Assembly (NCBI RefSeq): GCF_040183065.1
Contig: NC_091117.1
Location: forward strand, 99,761,001-99,825,000
DNA length: 64,000 nt
Source: Periplaneta americana
Taxonomy: Eukaryota > Arthropoda > Insecta > Blattodea > Blattidae
Reading direction: 5' to 3'
Below, one piece after another: positions 44,343-55,035 of the stretch. The position numbers were made by a program, and so were the translations under genes. The notes below the pieces were generated by a model. It was not told where the DNA came from. It was given only the letters and a program-made list of their open reading frames with translations, and ran no database searches. Position 1 is the stretch's first letter; each line of letters begins with the position of its first letter.

Positions 44343-45075
44343 TACTTACTTACTTACAAATGGCTTTTAAGGAACCCGAAGGTTCTTTGCCGCCCTCACA
44401 TAAGCCCGCCATCGGTCCCTATCCTGTGCAAGATTAATCCAGTCTCTATCATCATATCCCACCTCCCTCAAATCCATTTTAATATTATCCTCCCATCTAC
44501 GTCTCGGCCTCCCTAAAGGTCTTTTTCCCTCCGGTCTCCCAACTAACACTCTATATGCATTTCTGGATTCGCCCATACGTGCTACATGCCCTGCCCATCT
44601 CAAACGTCTGGATTTAATGTTCCTAATTATGTCAGGTGAAGAATACAATGCGTGCAGTTCTGTGTTGTGTAACTTTCTCCATTCTCCTGTAACTTCATCC
44701 CGCTTAGCCCCAAATATTTTCCTAAGCACCTTATTCTCAAACACCCTTAACCTATGTTCCTCTCTCAGAGTGAGAGTCCAAGTTTCACAACCATACAGAA
44801 GAACCGGTAATATAACTGTTTTATAAATTCTAACTTTCAGATTTTTGGACAGCAGACTGGATGATAAGAGCTTCTCAACCGAATAATAACACGCATTTCC
44901 CATATTTATTCTGCGTTTAATTTCCTCCCGAGTGTCATTTATATTTGTTACTGTTGCTCCAAGATATTTGAATTTTTCCACCTCTTCGAAGGATAAATCT
45001 CCAATTTTTATATTTCCATTTCGTACAATATTCTGGTCACGAGACATAATCATGTACAATAGGATACAATATATC
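44343..45075 (-). mobile_element. RTE-like LINE 3' end, 5'-truncated
   Basis: ORF 44367-45059 (230 aa) covers the C-terminal part after the RT core: FKYLGATVTNINDTREEIKR, GCETWTLTLREEHRLRVFE, RRLRWAGHVARMGESRNAYR, PLGRPRRRWEDN. It then ends in RVP, a short UTR and a (TAAG)n tail (minus strand). The catalytic RT motifs lie upstream and are absent. The frame is intact, so this is a young copy. Near-identical 3' ends are at 51430-51952 and 49937-50006. Confidence 0.85.
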
Positions 45076-45175
45076 CAACATAAGTCTTCCTTTTAAATCT
45101 GTACAGTATCACGAATTCTGTCATTTAGGAACATTATCTGTGATGTTAGTTTATAGCAAATAGTTTAAGTAACGG

Positions 45176-45828
45176 TATTATTTTTTAACTATTTTTCCAC
45201 TCAAAAGTTTAACTATAGTCTTCTTAACTTTCCGTGATTTGTGTTTATTAAAATGCTCCTGTATTTGACTGCCAATAACTTCTGCAAACAACAATTGTCT
45301 GTATGCTAGATGTTCACTGTTTTTATCTTGACTATGCAGCAGTCGGCGAACTTTCCTTCTTAAGCTTTCCTGTAGGACTTGCTTACTTTTCTTTAACAAC
45401 TCAATCTTTTTTTTATACTTTTCTAATCTTGCGTTAGTTCATCTATTTATCTCCTCCATTCCTTTATCTTTTGTGGTAGCTTGTATCTATTTCTTCCGCC
45501 CATTCTCTTCTCTCTCTCAGTCCCACTTCTTTCTAATGTCTCTTGACTTTAATCCTTTCTAAGGAAGGCGTACCTGGTGATGTAATTTCGTCTACATACT
45601 GTTCCATATTCTCCTGTTCTCTTTCCTACTTACGATAACTTTTTTCCTTCTCTTTCCAAACTTCCTTACTGCCCTCTTTTCATGGTCGTTCATTTTGTCA
45701 ATAGTCTTTACCTTTCCAGAAAGCTTTCTTTGATTATAGCGTTCTCTCTCTTTTCTTTTAGCCTCTTCATAAAATATAGGGTTTTCACGTATCTGCCTAG
45801 ATCGTCTCATACTAAGGCCGTGTCTCAA
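45176..45828 (-). pseudogene. N-terminal part of an uncharacterised TE-like ORF
   Basis: Frames read MRRSRQIRENPIFYEEAKRK, then ERERYNQRKLSGKV (basic, a form common at the N-terminus of a repeated TE-associated family). Further on: KKSKQVLQESLRRKVRRLL, HLAYRQLLFAEVIGSQIQE, KVKKTIVKLLSGKIVKK. The same unknown family appears to supply the C-terminal fragment at 30743-31480. Interrupted by stops around 45400-45590. The 5' end is split by the MITE at 45816; 46857-46935 (minus) continues with MTLTKRKSLNNQ-like basic sequence. Confidence 0.4.
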
Positions 45829-46853
45829 AGCTACATTTTCAGCCGAAGTGAACTAGATTGTTGACTAAATAGCCGGATGTGACGTCAGAAGTTATGATCC
45901 AAAGCTACATAGTGCATAGCAAGTAAACGAAAATGCTTGCTTGATTGTTGACTTGTTCACTAAACAAACATGGATACCTCAACAGCAATTGGGGTTATGA
46001 AATTTTAAAATGCTTTGGAAGTGAAATAATGTAAATATAGTGTAGAATAACACGTTAACTTTGAACACTGACATTGTTAGTACCTTTTGCACAATGTTTT
46101 AAACATTACTGTAATATATTAAGCCCTTATCTTTTCCACATAACTCGTAATGAACCTGCATTAGGACACTGCCTTCTTAATTCAGTGCTGCACCATGATG
46201 TCATGGTTTTTAGAAAAATAGTCAATGTAGAAGGCCATGTTTCAAGCATACATTTCCAAAGCTCCCTAGTGTGTAGTTTACAAGTCACCTAGTTGCTAGT
46301 CACTAGTGTGTAGTATGGACTTGAGCTTTGAGACTTAGGCCGTGTCTCAAAGCTACATTTTCAGCTGGTGAACTAGATTGTTGACTAAACAGAAGTTATG
46401 ATCCAAAGCTACATAGTGCATAGCAATCAAATCCGTAGTAGCTAGTAAACGAAAATGCTTGCTTGATTGTTGACTTGTACACTAAACAAACATGGATACC
46501 TCATCAGCAACTGGGGTTATGAAATCTTAAAATGCTTTGGAAGTGAAATAATGTAGAATAACACGTTAACTTTGAACACCGACATTGTTAATACCTTCTG
46601 TACAATGTTTTAAACATTATTGTAATATATTAAGCCCTTATCTTTTCCACATAACTCGTAATGAAACTGAATTAGGACACAGCCTTGTTAATTCAGTTCT
46701 ACACTGTGATGTCATGGTTTTTAGAAAAATAGTCTATGAAGAAGGTCATGTTTCAAGCATAATTTCCAAAGCTCCCTAGTGTGTAGTCTACAAGTCACCT
46801 AGTTGCTAGTCGTCACTAGTGTGTAGTTTGGACTTGAGCTTTCAGACACGGCC
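45816..46853 (+). mobile_element. PIF/Harbinger-like MITE, tandem double copy
   Basis: The left end GGCCGTGTCTCAAAGCT and right end AGCTTTCAGACACGGCC are inverted. TAA flanks both (45813-45815 and 46854-46856), the 3-bp duplication typical of PIF/Harbinger. The interior is two ~520-bp copies of one unit joined at 46337-46340 (GAGACTTAGGCCGTGTC), differing by small indels. No transposase. Confidence 0.75.
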
Positions 46854-46856
46854 TAA

Positions 46857-48890
46857 GTGTTTTCTATTCTTTTCTCTTGTGAATTTGAGCATCTGATTAT
46901 TTAGGCTTTTTCTTTTTGTTAGTGTCATTGTTCTGTAAAAAGCAAGAAAAACAAAAACTATAGGTAAAATATTTAAGCTATTACATAATTCTAAGCACAA
47001 ATTTAAACTAATTTCAAACTTGTTTAGCCTCCGTCTAAAGTATTATATTCCGTGGACCAGCTTAGTCCACGGAGCAGACAACATTAGGAATTTCATTTTT
47101 TCATTGCTTCAGTTTTGAGGTTACAACATTGGTAGTGCTCATACATTTGAATTACATCCTAATATACACGCAGAATTAGACTAAAAAGTAATTGGCTAGG
47201 AGACATTGTTTTATACTAATCCTAAACATATTATTAAATATTGAACAAGTTCTGAATTATAACCTAAAATAAGACACTTTTCCCGACACTTATTCATAAT
47301 AAGGTGAAACGAGCAATGCATCTTGTATTTTTGGTCCAGGGAAAATACTTTGTTTAACCGTGGTCTATATGCAACGACGTCTCCTAGCAAATTACCGACT
47401 AAAACATTTAATGGGTGGTTCTCACCTTAATTATTGTAACCACGAAGTATTAGAGGAAGAACTTTGCGAAACTCAAAATGATAATTGAGATATAACAACA
47501 TCACACCATACGATACACTGGTGAAAAGAAGCTTTGACTATTAAACAATATCGCTTCTTTCTAATTAATTCCAGAGACACACACTGAGGGCTGCTGCACT
47601 CTATGAACATTTTACCGCACTTTTATAGTTGTTCATGGAGGGAGATTCAGTTTCCTAGAGAGAACCTTCTACATTGAATAACCCTGTTCAATTTTTGAAA
47701 GGCCGAAATCTTTCTTGGATACGGATTTTTGATACTTTATATCATTATTATTATTCACTGAAACAGTGCATTTTTAAAGAAAATTTGACAAACAACAATG
47801 CTCAGGTTTTTAAAAATCAGGTGTAGTGACAGTCCAGGGAGGGGACATTATTACTGTTTGGATAGCATAATTATACTGTAAATTAAGATATATTCAGCAA
47901 TATTTTCCATAATCCCTCGTTTCTTAGTGACTTAATTTAATATTTATTGTAAAAAGCCAAAACATTATATTTTTCCTGTCATTTTTACTAGATGGTCACA
48001 ATAAATACTACTTTATTCAGAGAATGACCCACTTATTGGTCCATTTATGTATTTATTGGTCCATTTATATATTTATTGATCCATTTATATATTTATATTC
48101 AGTTCATTCTTCCCTGCTCATCAGAGCGTCTCACTGCGATGTTTCAATGCTCTAGATATTTCGCACATGGTAGGAGAAGCAGAGCGAATCTAGCTACTTG
48201 GCGCCTCTAGGCAGAGAAAAATATTTCCGCTCCTTATTTCGCCCTATATGCGTCATTTGGATCAGCTGAAATAATTGATTCCGCGTCATTATTACTGTTT
48301 CTAATATCAAAAATGCCTGACTCAGATAAACCACACATTCAACTATTTTCGGTAGGCCTACTGCTCGCCACATTATTACACTCTGATGTATCTGGACTTG
48401 AACTGGAACAAATTGGCTGTGTTTGGTTCTTTAAATAGCACATCTATTTTTGCAGTTTTTCTCACAATTTCCTCCTTTTTATTGCCTTATCTTTCGCGAG
48501 TCTCCGGTATTGTTTAGTCAACTATCCGAAGACAGGTCTGGACCTCACAAGTGACACAATCAAGGCATCAATCATAACGCAACTAGGCCAGGAGATAATG
48601 GGGTAGGGTGACCAGTTTCTTTCTCTCTCCATTGCATACATCGCTGACTAGCTACATATTACACTAATCAGATTTCAGATGCAGTTTTTCCTCTGACACA
48701 TATCGTCAAGTGAGATAATAGATTTACATATCAGCCAGAACTCAATCAGAGGTGTTTCCGGTATTGAAAATCACTTAACTTTATCCAACTGTCACTCATA
48801 ATGAATAATAAAATATAAATCACTACCTAGGTACAAAACAACTGCACTCTCTACCATTTCAATTTACACTGAACTGCCAAGCGTCCGACT
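46857..48890. other. No gene recognised
   Basis: AT-rich, with a small hairpin CCGTGGAC/GTCCACGG at 47051-47073 and a short TCCATTTAT(A/G)TATTTAT array at 48040-48095. Confidence 0.5.
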
Positions 48891-48899
48891 GCTACAATG

Positions 48900-49613
48900 G
48901 CTGGCAGTATTTTCTTTGAATTTAAGTCTGAATGGGCATTACTGAGTGTTGATACTGGCTACTCTTATAACAGAGTTGGCGGCATCTCTCATCACAAAAT
49001 TTATGATTGCAAGTGACAGTCCACATTCAGGAAGACCTTTGGGGTTTGATGAAGACTATTTAAACACATTAATCCTCAATGATCCACGTCAGTGTACCCG
49101 AGAACTGGCAAATGTGATGAACTGTGACCATTCCACTATCGTGCATTCAATGGGCAAAGTTAAAGAATCAGGTATATGAGTACCACATGCTCTAAACCAA
49201 AACCACAAAAATCAGCGGGTGGCCATATGTAAATATTTCGTCATCGATTGGCTCGTGAACAACATCGAAATCGAACATTCCTATCCAAGAGTTGGGTTGG
49301 GAAGCCATTCCACACCCATCTTAGTCACCTGAGCGTGTGCCCTCAGATTTTCACCTTTTCCGAGCTCTATCGAACAATCTTTAAGGAACTTCCTTTCTGG
49401 ATGAAAATGCGCTCCGAATATTGCTTGACGACTTCTTTAACTCAAAGCCACGCGATTTCTACAGACGTGGAGTCGAAAAACTACTCCAGCATTGGCAGAT
49501 TGTTGTAAATAGTAAATGAGAATATATTGTTGATGATTAACTTCTCTCTTACGTGTATCTGATATGTAAACTTATGAAAAATCTCTACAGAATTACGCAC
49601 CAATTTAATAAAT
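48900..49613 (+). pseudogene. mariner-like transposase, internally deleted
   Basis: The N-terminal part (HSGRPLGFDEDYLNTLILND, PRQCTRELANVMNCDHSTIV, HSMGKVKESG) is the helix-turn-helix region of a mariner transposase. After a large internal deletion the end remains as shifted-frame fragments (HPSYSPDL-like, FDENALRILLDDFFNSK, FYRRGVEKLLQHW). The first catalytic Asp region is gone. The 3' terminus at ~49580-49613 (minus: ATTAAATTGGTGCGTAATTC) looks like a mariner TIR; the left TIR was not found. Confidence 0.65.
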
Positions 49614-49936
49614 GTCCTGAGACTGAGATCCTCTCAGAGATAATCACTTGCTAGTCCCATTTTTTAGCTTAATGCCTTTGGCTTTCTACGCACGTGACAA
49701 CTTCCATTTTTGCATTAAACGATGATGTCACTCGTACAATGTGGGAACACTATTAACGCAAGATATCCTAAAATAATTGATGACAAGTCCCGTTTTTTAT
49801 CTCAGCCACTGCCACAGATATACAGTATAGTAGGCCACTGCCATCGTGATCGAGAAGACACTGTCTCAGCGCCTCAATTCTAACTCGTCTCAATTTAATA
49901 CTGAATATCGGATAATAGTGCACGTGGTAATGTTGG
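49614..49936. other. Unassigned; contains a solo CACTG-type end
   Basis: CACTGCCATCGTGATCGAGA at 49834 matches the terminus of the 639-2499 family; no partner end nearby. Confidence 0.45.
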
Positions 49937-50006
49937 TGGCTTATGTGAGGGCGGCAATGAACCTCTGGGTTCCTTAAAAGCCATATTTATAAGTAAGTAA
50001 GTAATG
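49937..50006 (+). mobile_element. Very short RTE-like LINE 3' end
   Basis: GGCTTATGTGAGGGCGGCAA through CTTAAAAGCCAT and an (AAGT)3 tail; about 70 bp, extreme 5' truncation. Confidence 0.8.
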
Positions 50007-50675
50007 TTGATAATGCTACTGCTTGCATCATTGAGTTTACTAGGTGCAGCCAAAGACGTTTTATAGTTTAACCTACACTCACTACGAGCGCTGTTCCTCG
50101 ACCAAAAATTGAACACTTTCGCGCGTCTCCATCTTGAGGGTGAGTGCCATGTGACTACAATTTCGTGCATATGCGAACTCTGCGGTAATAAATGTGAACG
50201 ATATCATATCGAAAGCTGCAAAAGAAGAACTAAATCTATCTCGCAGTACGCGGGCGCAGAATAAGATAGCCACAGATCACACGAGAACTTCTTCCATGCA
50301 CATACGTGCGCATTTCAGTGTTCATCAATATGTTTACATCACGATTCCGCCTAATTTCAAATAACATAGAAGGTTATTCAGTATTATTGAATGTGTTAGG
50401 AGTAAGTACGTATTAATTTAATCAATAGTGTGTGTATATAGTGTTTATATAGTTTAAATGAACCATTCTCCTGTGATATACGTGAAATCACAGTGTAGGC
50501 TACTACTGTGCTACATATGAGGCCTATACAAATAGTGTTTATATAGTATTTTAATCATATTTCTTTGTTATAAGTGAAACCACCGTTTGGTCTTGTGCTG
50601 CATACAACTGTACATATAGTGTTCTTTTATCATTTATTTTCATCGTACTCCTATATAAATTCCGTAAGTGGAATC

Positions 50676-50977
50676 ATGGTGCATAGTTGTGCCGCATACA
50701 GTTGTACGAATCGATGTAAGAAGGATTCGGAAATTTCTTTTCACAAGTAACTCAGTTACATATATTGTATTAGGATATTGTAAAATGACTGAGAACATTA
50801 GTACATATTTATTGTGTTAATAGAAGAGAATGTTTTATAGAAGTAAGCGCAAACTTTCTTTTTAGGTTTCCATTGCAAAAGCCTGAGCTTCTCAGTAAAT
50901 GGTTATCTGCTGTTAAACGCGATAAATTTATACCATCAATTCACCACCAGTATTGCTTTGCACAAGAAGATAGTTAG
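50676..50977 (+). pseudogene. THAP-domain protein, two exons, decayed
   Basis: Exon 1 (50676-50746) reads MVHSCAAYSCTNRCKKDSEI, then SFH, with donor GTAACT. Exon 2 (50866-50977) follows acceptor TTTTTAG and reads FPLQKPELLSKWLSAVKRDK, then FIPSIHHQYC, FAQEDS and stop. C-x4-C, the FP motif, the invariant W and a late C match the THAP C2CH finger in order. The last His (usually C-S-x-H-F) is replaced and the frame stops at once, so the zinc site is broken. This is the best-preserved THAP in the window. Splice phase is consistent across the 119-bp intron. Confidence 0.65.
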
Positions 50978-51152
50978 ACAGCATCTCTCTAAATCAATTT
51001 TATTTATGAATCAATAGGTGAGTGCAAAATAAATCTGGTTAAGTATTTTCATACTATCTAGATATGGCCTAGTTACAATATTTTGACATTCTTGCACATA
51101 TTCGATTTAATAATAACAGTTGATGCATTTCCTTGTTTATTGAAATATTTAT

Positions 51153-52812
51153 TACTAGCCGTACCCGTGCGCTCCGCTGCACCCGTTAGAAATAAATATA
51201 AAGTAATTACGTAATTAAAATAGGACGTTTGATCCAGGGAACATTCGTGTTTGATAGAAGGATAAATCGTTTAATATGTTACTTAATTTAAATTGCATCC
51301 AAATAATTAAAATGCGATCATTTTGGTCCAGAGACACTCATTTGGTGCAATGACAATTCCTTTAACCTGTTTCTTAATTTTTATTACATGCAACCATAGT
51401 TTAATGAAGATTGACATCATTTAGATTTAATGTCTGCTGTCCAAAAATCTGAAAGTTAGAATTTATAAAACAGTTATATTACCGGTTCTTCTATATGGCT
51501 GTGAAACTTGGACTCTCACTCTGAGAGAGGAACATAGGTTAAGGGTGTTTGAGAATAAGGTGCTTAGGAAAATATTTGGGGCTAAGCGGGATGAAGTTAC
51601 AGGAGAATGGAGAAAGTTACACAACACAGAACTGCACGCATTGTATTCTTCACCTGACATAATTAGGAACTTGAAATCCAGACGTTTGAGATGGGCAGGG
51701 CATGTAGCACGTATGGGCGAATCCAGAAATGCATATAGAGTGTTAGTTGGGAGACCGGAGGGAAAAAGACCTTTAGGGAGGCCGAGACGTAGATGGGAGG
51801 ATAATATGAAAATGGATTTGAGGGAGGTGGGGTATGATGATAGAGACTGGCTTAATCTTGCACAGGATAGGGACCGATGGCGGGCTTATGTGAGGGCGGC
51901 AATGAACCTTCGGGTTCCTTAAAAGCCATTTGTAAGTAAGTAAGTATATATTTTATTTTACTTGTTATAGGTTTCCATTGAATTATGGTAATAACTTAAT
52001 TTTAACCCTTGTTTTCTACGTATTCAGTAAATGGCGCTTGGCCCACTATGGTTGTGAACCCTTCAAATAACTTAAATTATATTATATAATATTACATATA
52101 TTATATTATATTATATCAGAAGTTACTGTAATAACATTATAGCATTATGTCCATCTAGAGAAACTACACTTTCCAATGGTGAAATAATAATTAATTATAC
52201 AAATCGGTTAATTTAGCTTCCGATATTACTTCATACAAACACAGAAACATTATCTGTAGGCTATCTTTCATAGTTTTCGATTGTTGCTGTCCAAGGCCCC
52301 TTATAGACGAAGTCATTTGTTTTTTAATTCATTACACGGCCTTAGATGGCAGTTATTTTAATTTTAAAACTCATTTATCTCATTAAATATCAGTCCTATC
52401 AAAATTTTTCAGGGAATAAAACTTATCGGAAATTATCTTTAAAGGAACTTTTGTTATGTAACAGTTTTCACAAAAATTAATAATAAGCGCGATATTTCGA
52501 TTTATTTAATTCAGGTCCCCTTATACCCCCCTTTTAAATAATGTATTTTGAATGCCACATAGCCTAAAATCTAAGTTACAACGAACTTCATTTATATTCC
52601 AATTTTCATCGAAATCCGTTCAGCCATTAACGCGTGAAAAGGTAACAAACATACAGACAGATAGACAGACAGACAGAAACAAAAATTTCAAAAAAGCGAT
52701 TTTCGGTTTCAGGGTGGTTAATTATATATGTTAGGACCAATTATTTTTGGAAAATCGAAAATTACCAGAAAAATTTCTGCTACAGATTTATTATTAGTAT
52801 AGATTAGGCCTA
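51153..52812 (+). mobile_element. Interspersed repeat starting CTAGCCGTACCCGTGCG, with a nested LINE end
   Basis: 5' motif CTAGCCGTACCCGTGCGCTC; 3' part contains CCGTTCAGCCATTAACGCG, ACATACAGACAGATAGACAG and ends ATTATTAGTATAGATT. ATTTATTA occurs just outside both ends, a possible target duplication. I recall this 5'/3' combination as abundant in cockroach DNA. Non-coding. A LINE 3' end is inserted at 51430-51952. Confidence 0.45.
51430..51952 (+). mobile_element. RTE-like LINE 3' end, young copy
   Basis: Encodes the last ~160 residues in one frame: KNLKVRIYKTVILPVLLYGC through FENKVLRKIFGAKRDEVTGE to MNLRVP, then a short UTR and (TAAG)n tail at 51934-51949. Differs from 44343-45075 by only a few residues (for example NLKSRR versus NIKSRR). 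5'-truncated, so not autonomous. Confidence 0.85.
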
Positions 52813-52996
52813 AGCAAATTGCACACAGTGTACAAGATTAAGTTAATGTCCTAACTCGATTAATTAAATATTTCAGGAACTCCATCGGTACAGATTTGAT
52901 GAATTGTGTAAATATGAATAGGCCTAATCACGCAAGATGCACACAATGTGCAAGATTAAGTTAACGTTCTCACTCGGTTATTGAAGTATATTTCAG

Positions 52997-53135
52997 GAAG
53001 CCCATCCTACGGATATGATGAATTATGTAAATGTAAATATAAATACGCCCAAGTCACAAAGACGACGAAGATTATTGACTGACAGTTGCAGGATTAATAT
53101 CTTTGATTATTTGGTGTTATACCACAAGAATGCAG
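52997..53135 (+). other. Internal-exon-like segment in the THAP element
   Basis: Preceded by TATATTTCAG and followed by GTAATTAC, open throughout: EAHPTDMMNYVNVNINTPKS, QRRRRLLTDSCRINIF. A diverged copy of the acceptor and first bases is at 52870-52915 (TATTTCAGGAACTCCATCGG). No family recognised. Confidence 0.3.
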
Positions 53136-53264
53136 GTAATTACGTTTTGCTATTTATATTTGTCTTTATCCTTGTTACTCTTAGGCTCATGTTTGGTTGT
53201 TTTTATGTTGTATAGTAATAAATCTTAGTTTGTTTTACGATTGCGTTCTATCAGCATTGCTTTC

Positions 53265-53360
53265 CGTCCGCCTCAAGATGGCGGCGAGCGATCGCTTCAA
53301 TTTGGGTCCAGTCGTATCTTCTGCGCAGCTGGCAGTGTGGGGACTTGGGTGCAGCCACAG
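53265..53360 (+). promoter_or_regulatory. ATGGCGGC module with canonical YY1/Pho-like core
   Basis: CTCAAGATGGCGGCGAGCG matches the AAGATGGCGGC form of the YY1 element, then CTTCAATTTGGG, TTCTGCGCAGC and GTGTGGGGACTTGGG. Shares order with 330 and 15065. Confidence 0.45.
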
Positions 53361-53460
53361 TCTAGTTAAGTACATTAGACTGTGGTGCAGCGTCTATGTG
53401 TTATCTGTGGAATCAGCTGCAGCTGGCAACATTGCTTAAATGATTCAATGTACAGATTTA

Positions 53461-53492
53461 GAACGAGTTAGAATCTCTCTTCTAACTCGTTG
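53461..53492. repeat. Palindrome built from two element ends
   Basis: GAACGAGTTAGAA, six bases, TTCTAACTCGTTG. The arm is the terminal motif of the element at 11651, so this looks like two termini joined head to head. Confidence 0.7.
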
Positions 53493-53766
53493 ATTTAGAA
53501 CGAGCTAGAATATACGTTGCGTCATATGAATATTATAAAAAAATGTAAATCAATAACAATTATTTAAATTCACTTAATAATCTATTAAACTGTTAAATAG
53601 ATAAATGTAATATTTGTAATTACTGAAAGTCTATGATCCAATTTACATTTAATATGACGAACTAACGGAAAGAGAAATATGAAAATCAGAGGTAATTCTT
53701 AGAAAATTCGAGTCTCGATTGATTGTGCTTAGGCAGATAATACTCGAAAATGGCATGTGGTTGAAT

Positions 53767-53805
53767 CAAGACCGTCTCCAGTCTCCAATATTGGAGACGG
53801 TCTTG
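53767..53805. repeat. 14-bp-arm hairpin
   Basis: CAAGACCGTCTCCA, 11 bases, TGGAGACGGTCTTG; perfect arms. Confidence 0.85.
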
Positions 53806-53819
53806 GTTGAATGCATTTC

Positions 53820-54173
53820 GTTGGTTGAATATGTGATCAGGGGTTGAAAGCAATCTGAACAAGAAGAAGAACAAAGTTAGCTTGCCTTATGAAAAGGTTG
53901 TCAGATTTGACAAAGCGTATTACATAAGTTATAATTTGGAAACAGACCTAAAAGGTAAAATTATATGCATTTGAAACTATGAGGGAATCGAATATACAAA
54001 ATGTCAGAAAAATTTACACCTAAGTAGCGTTTGTGCTCATTTACAGTTAAGAAAGGGGGAAAAAATATCATCAGATAGGTTAGAATGATATGAATGCCAT
54101 ATATCGCGAGAAAAATAATAGTAGTACGGATTTACGTATTGGCATTGATATCTAAACAATCAACATCCATCGG
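53820..54173. other. No gene recognised
   Basis: AT-rich; no motif seen. Confidence 0.5.
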
Positions 54174-54733
54174 TTAAGATAACTTGAAATTTCCATTATC
54201 ACTCCCATACAAATGATTTCTCAATATCTGAACCGATCCTTTGAGGGCACTAATGGCTATTTCCTTCACAATGCTGTGTGTTAGCCCCAGGTTTTTACAT
54301 TTGTTGGTACCTCGTGCTCTCACCATCAGACCTATTACATCAGTGTGGGTCAGGCTATATTTATCTTTATAGAACGGGATTGTTGGTTCATAGATCCGTT
54401 TCTTTTCACTGTCCACCTCATGCGGTTGATCTGCATGTGTCTCAAATCTGATGGTGGGCTCGAGAATGTATGCCGAGTTGTTTTTAATCGCAATGATATC
54501 AATTTGCCGAACACTTCCTTGTGTTGCTAGTCCCTGCACCTCTTGATGGACTATAAACCCTACTTCCTTCAGTGCCTCGGCCAGCATAGAACGGACAGCA
54601 TGGTGACGGATGTTACGAAGGGCCTCACTATAGGGGCAGAAGCCAAGGATATGGGGAAGAGTTTCAATCTCGCTGAGACAGCGCCTACAGCGGGTACCAT
54701 CCCGACTTCTACCCGGTACAGCTCGGACTTACA
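54174..54733 (-). pseudogene. R2-like LINE C-terminus (zinc knuckle and restriction-like endonuclease)
   Basis: The frame runs back from the 54587 ATG to ~54730: GTRCRRCLSEIETLPHILGF, CPYSEALRNIRHHAVR, i.e. C-x2-C...H...C (CCHC). It continues QGLATQGSVRQIDIIAIKNN, AYILEPTIRFE, the D...E core of a restriction-like endonuclease, and ends NHLYGSDNGNFKLS. This is the 3'-terminal part of an RLE-type LINE. It is 5'-truncated at ~54733, where an in-frame stop and a different repeat begin. The frame is open. Confidence 0.75.
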
Positions 54734-54742
54734 AAATATGTC

Positions 54743-54890
54743 CACAGTTTAGTATGTACAGTTGCGAAGCTCAATACTTACTAAATATGCAAACATAGAC
54801 AGTTGAAATATGCATCCATAGATAGTTGCTCACCACCAGGATCGCTACTATCGCCTCATCACAGACTCTTTCCCTAGCAGACGATAAAAT
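54743..54890 (+). mobile_element. Partial copy of the CACTG/CACAG-ended repeat
   Basis: CACAGTTTAGTATGTACAGT, TGCGAAGCTCAATAC, and the internal block CATCCATAGATAGTTGCTCA shared with 2714 and 58000. Right end not preserved. Confidence 0.6.
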
Positions 54891-55035
54891 GTATTGTACT
54901 TTTGATATCGTGTTCTTTTGAAAAGTTAACACCTTCCTTCCACTATTGAAATACGAAATACATAAGGCTTATACATACTAGGTTCAAAAAGTTCCCGGAA
55001 TTTGCTAGCATCATAGAAACAACGTACCTTAAACA

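Larger units (their letters stand above)
50040..53345 (+). mobile_element. Composite THAP-exon element bounded by inverted ATGG modules
   Basis: The left end carries the module on the minus strand (CTCAAGATGGAGACGCGCG, GTTCAATTTTTGGTCGAGG; 50090-50150, with AACGTCTTTGGC near 50050). The right end carries it on the plus strand (CTCAAGATGGCGGCGAGCG, GCTTCAATTTGGG; 53270-53310). The interior holds a two-exon THAP pseudogene, an interspersed repeat with a nested LINE end, and a duplicated exon-like unit. Boundaries are approximate and no target duplication was found; it could also be a decayed THAP gene rather than a transposon. Confidence 0.4.
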
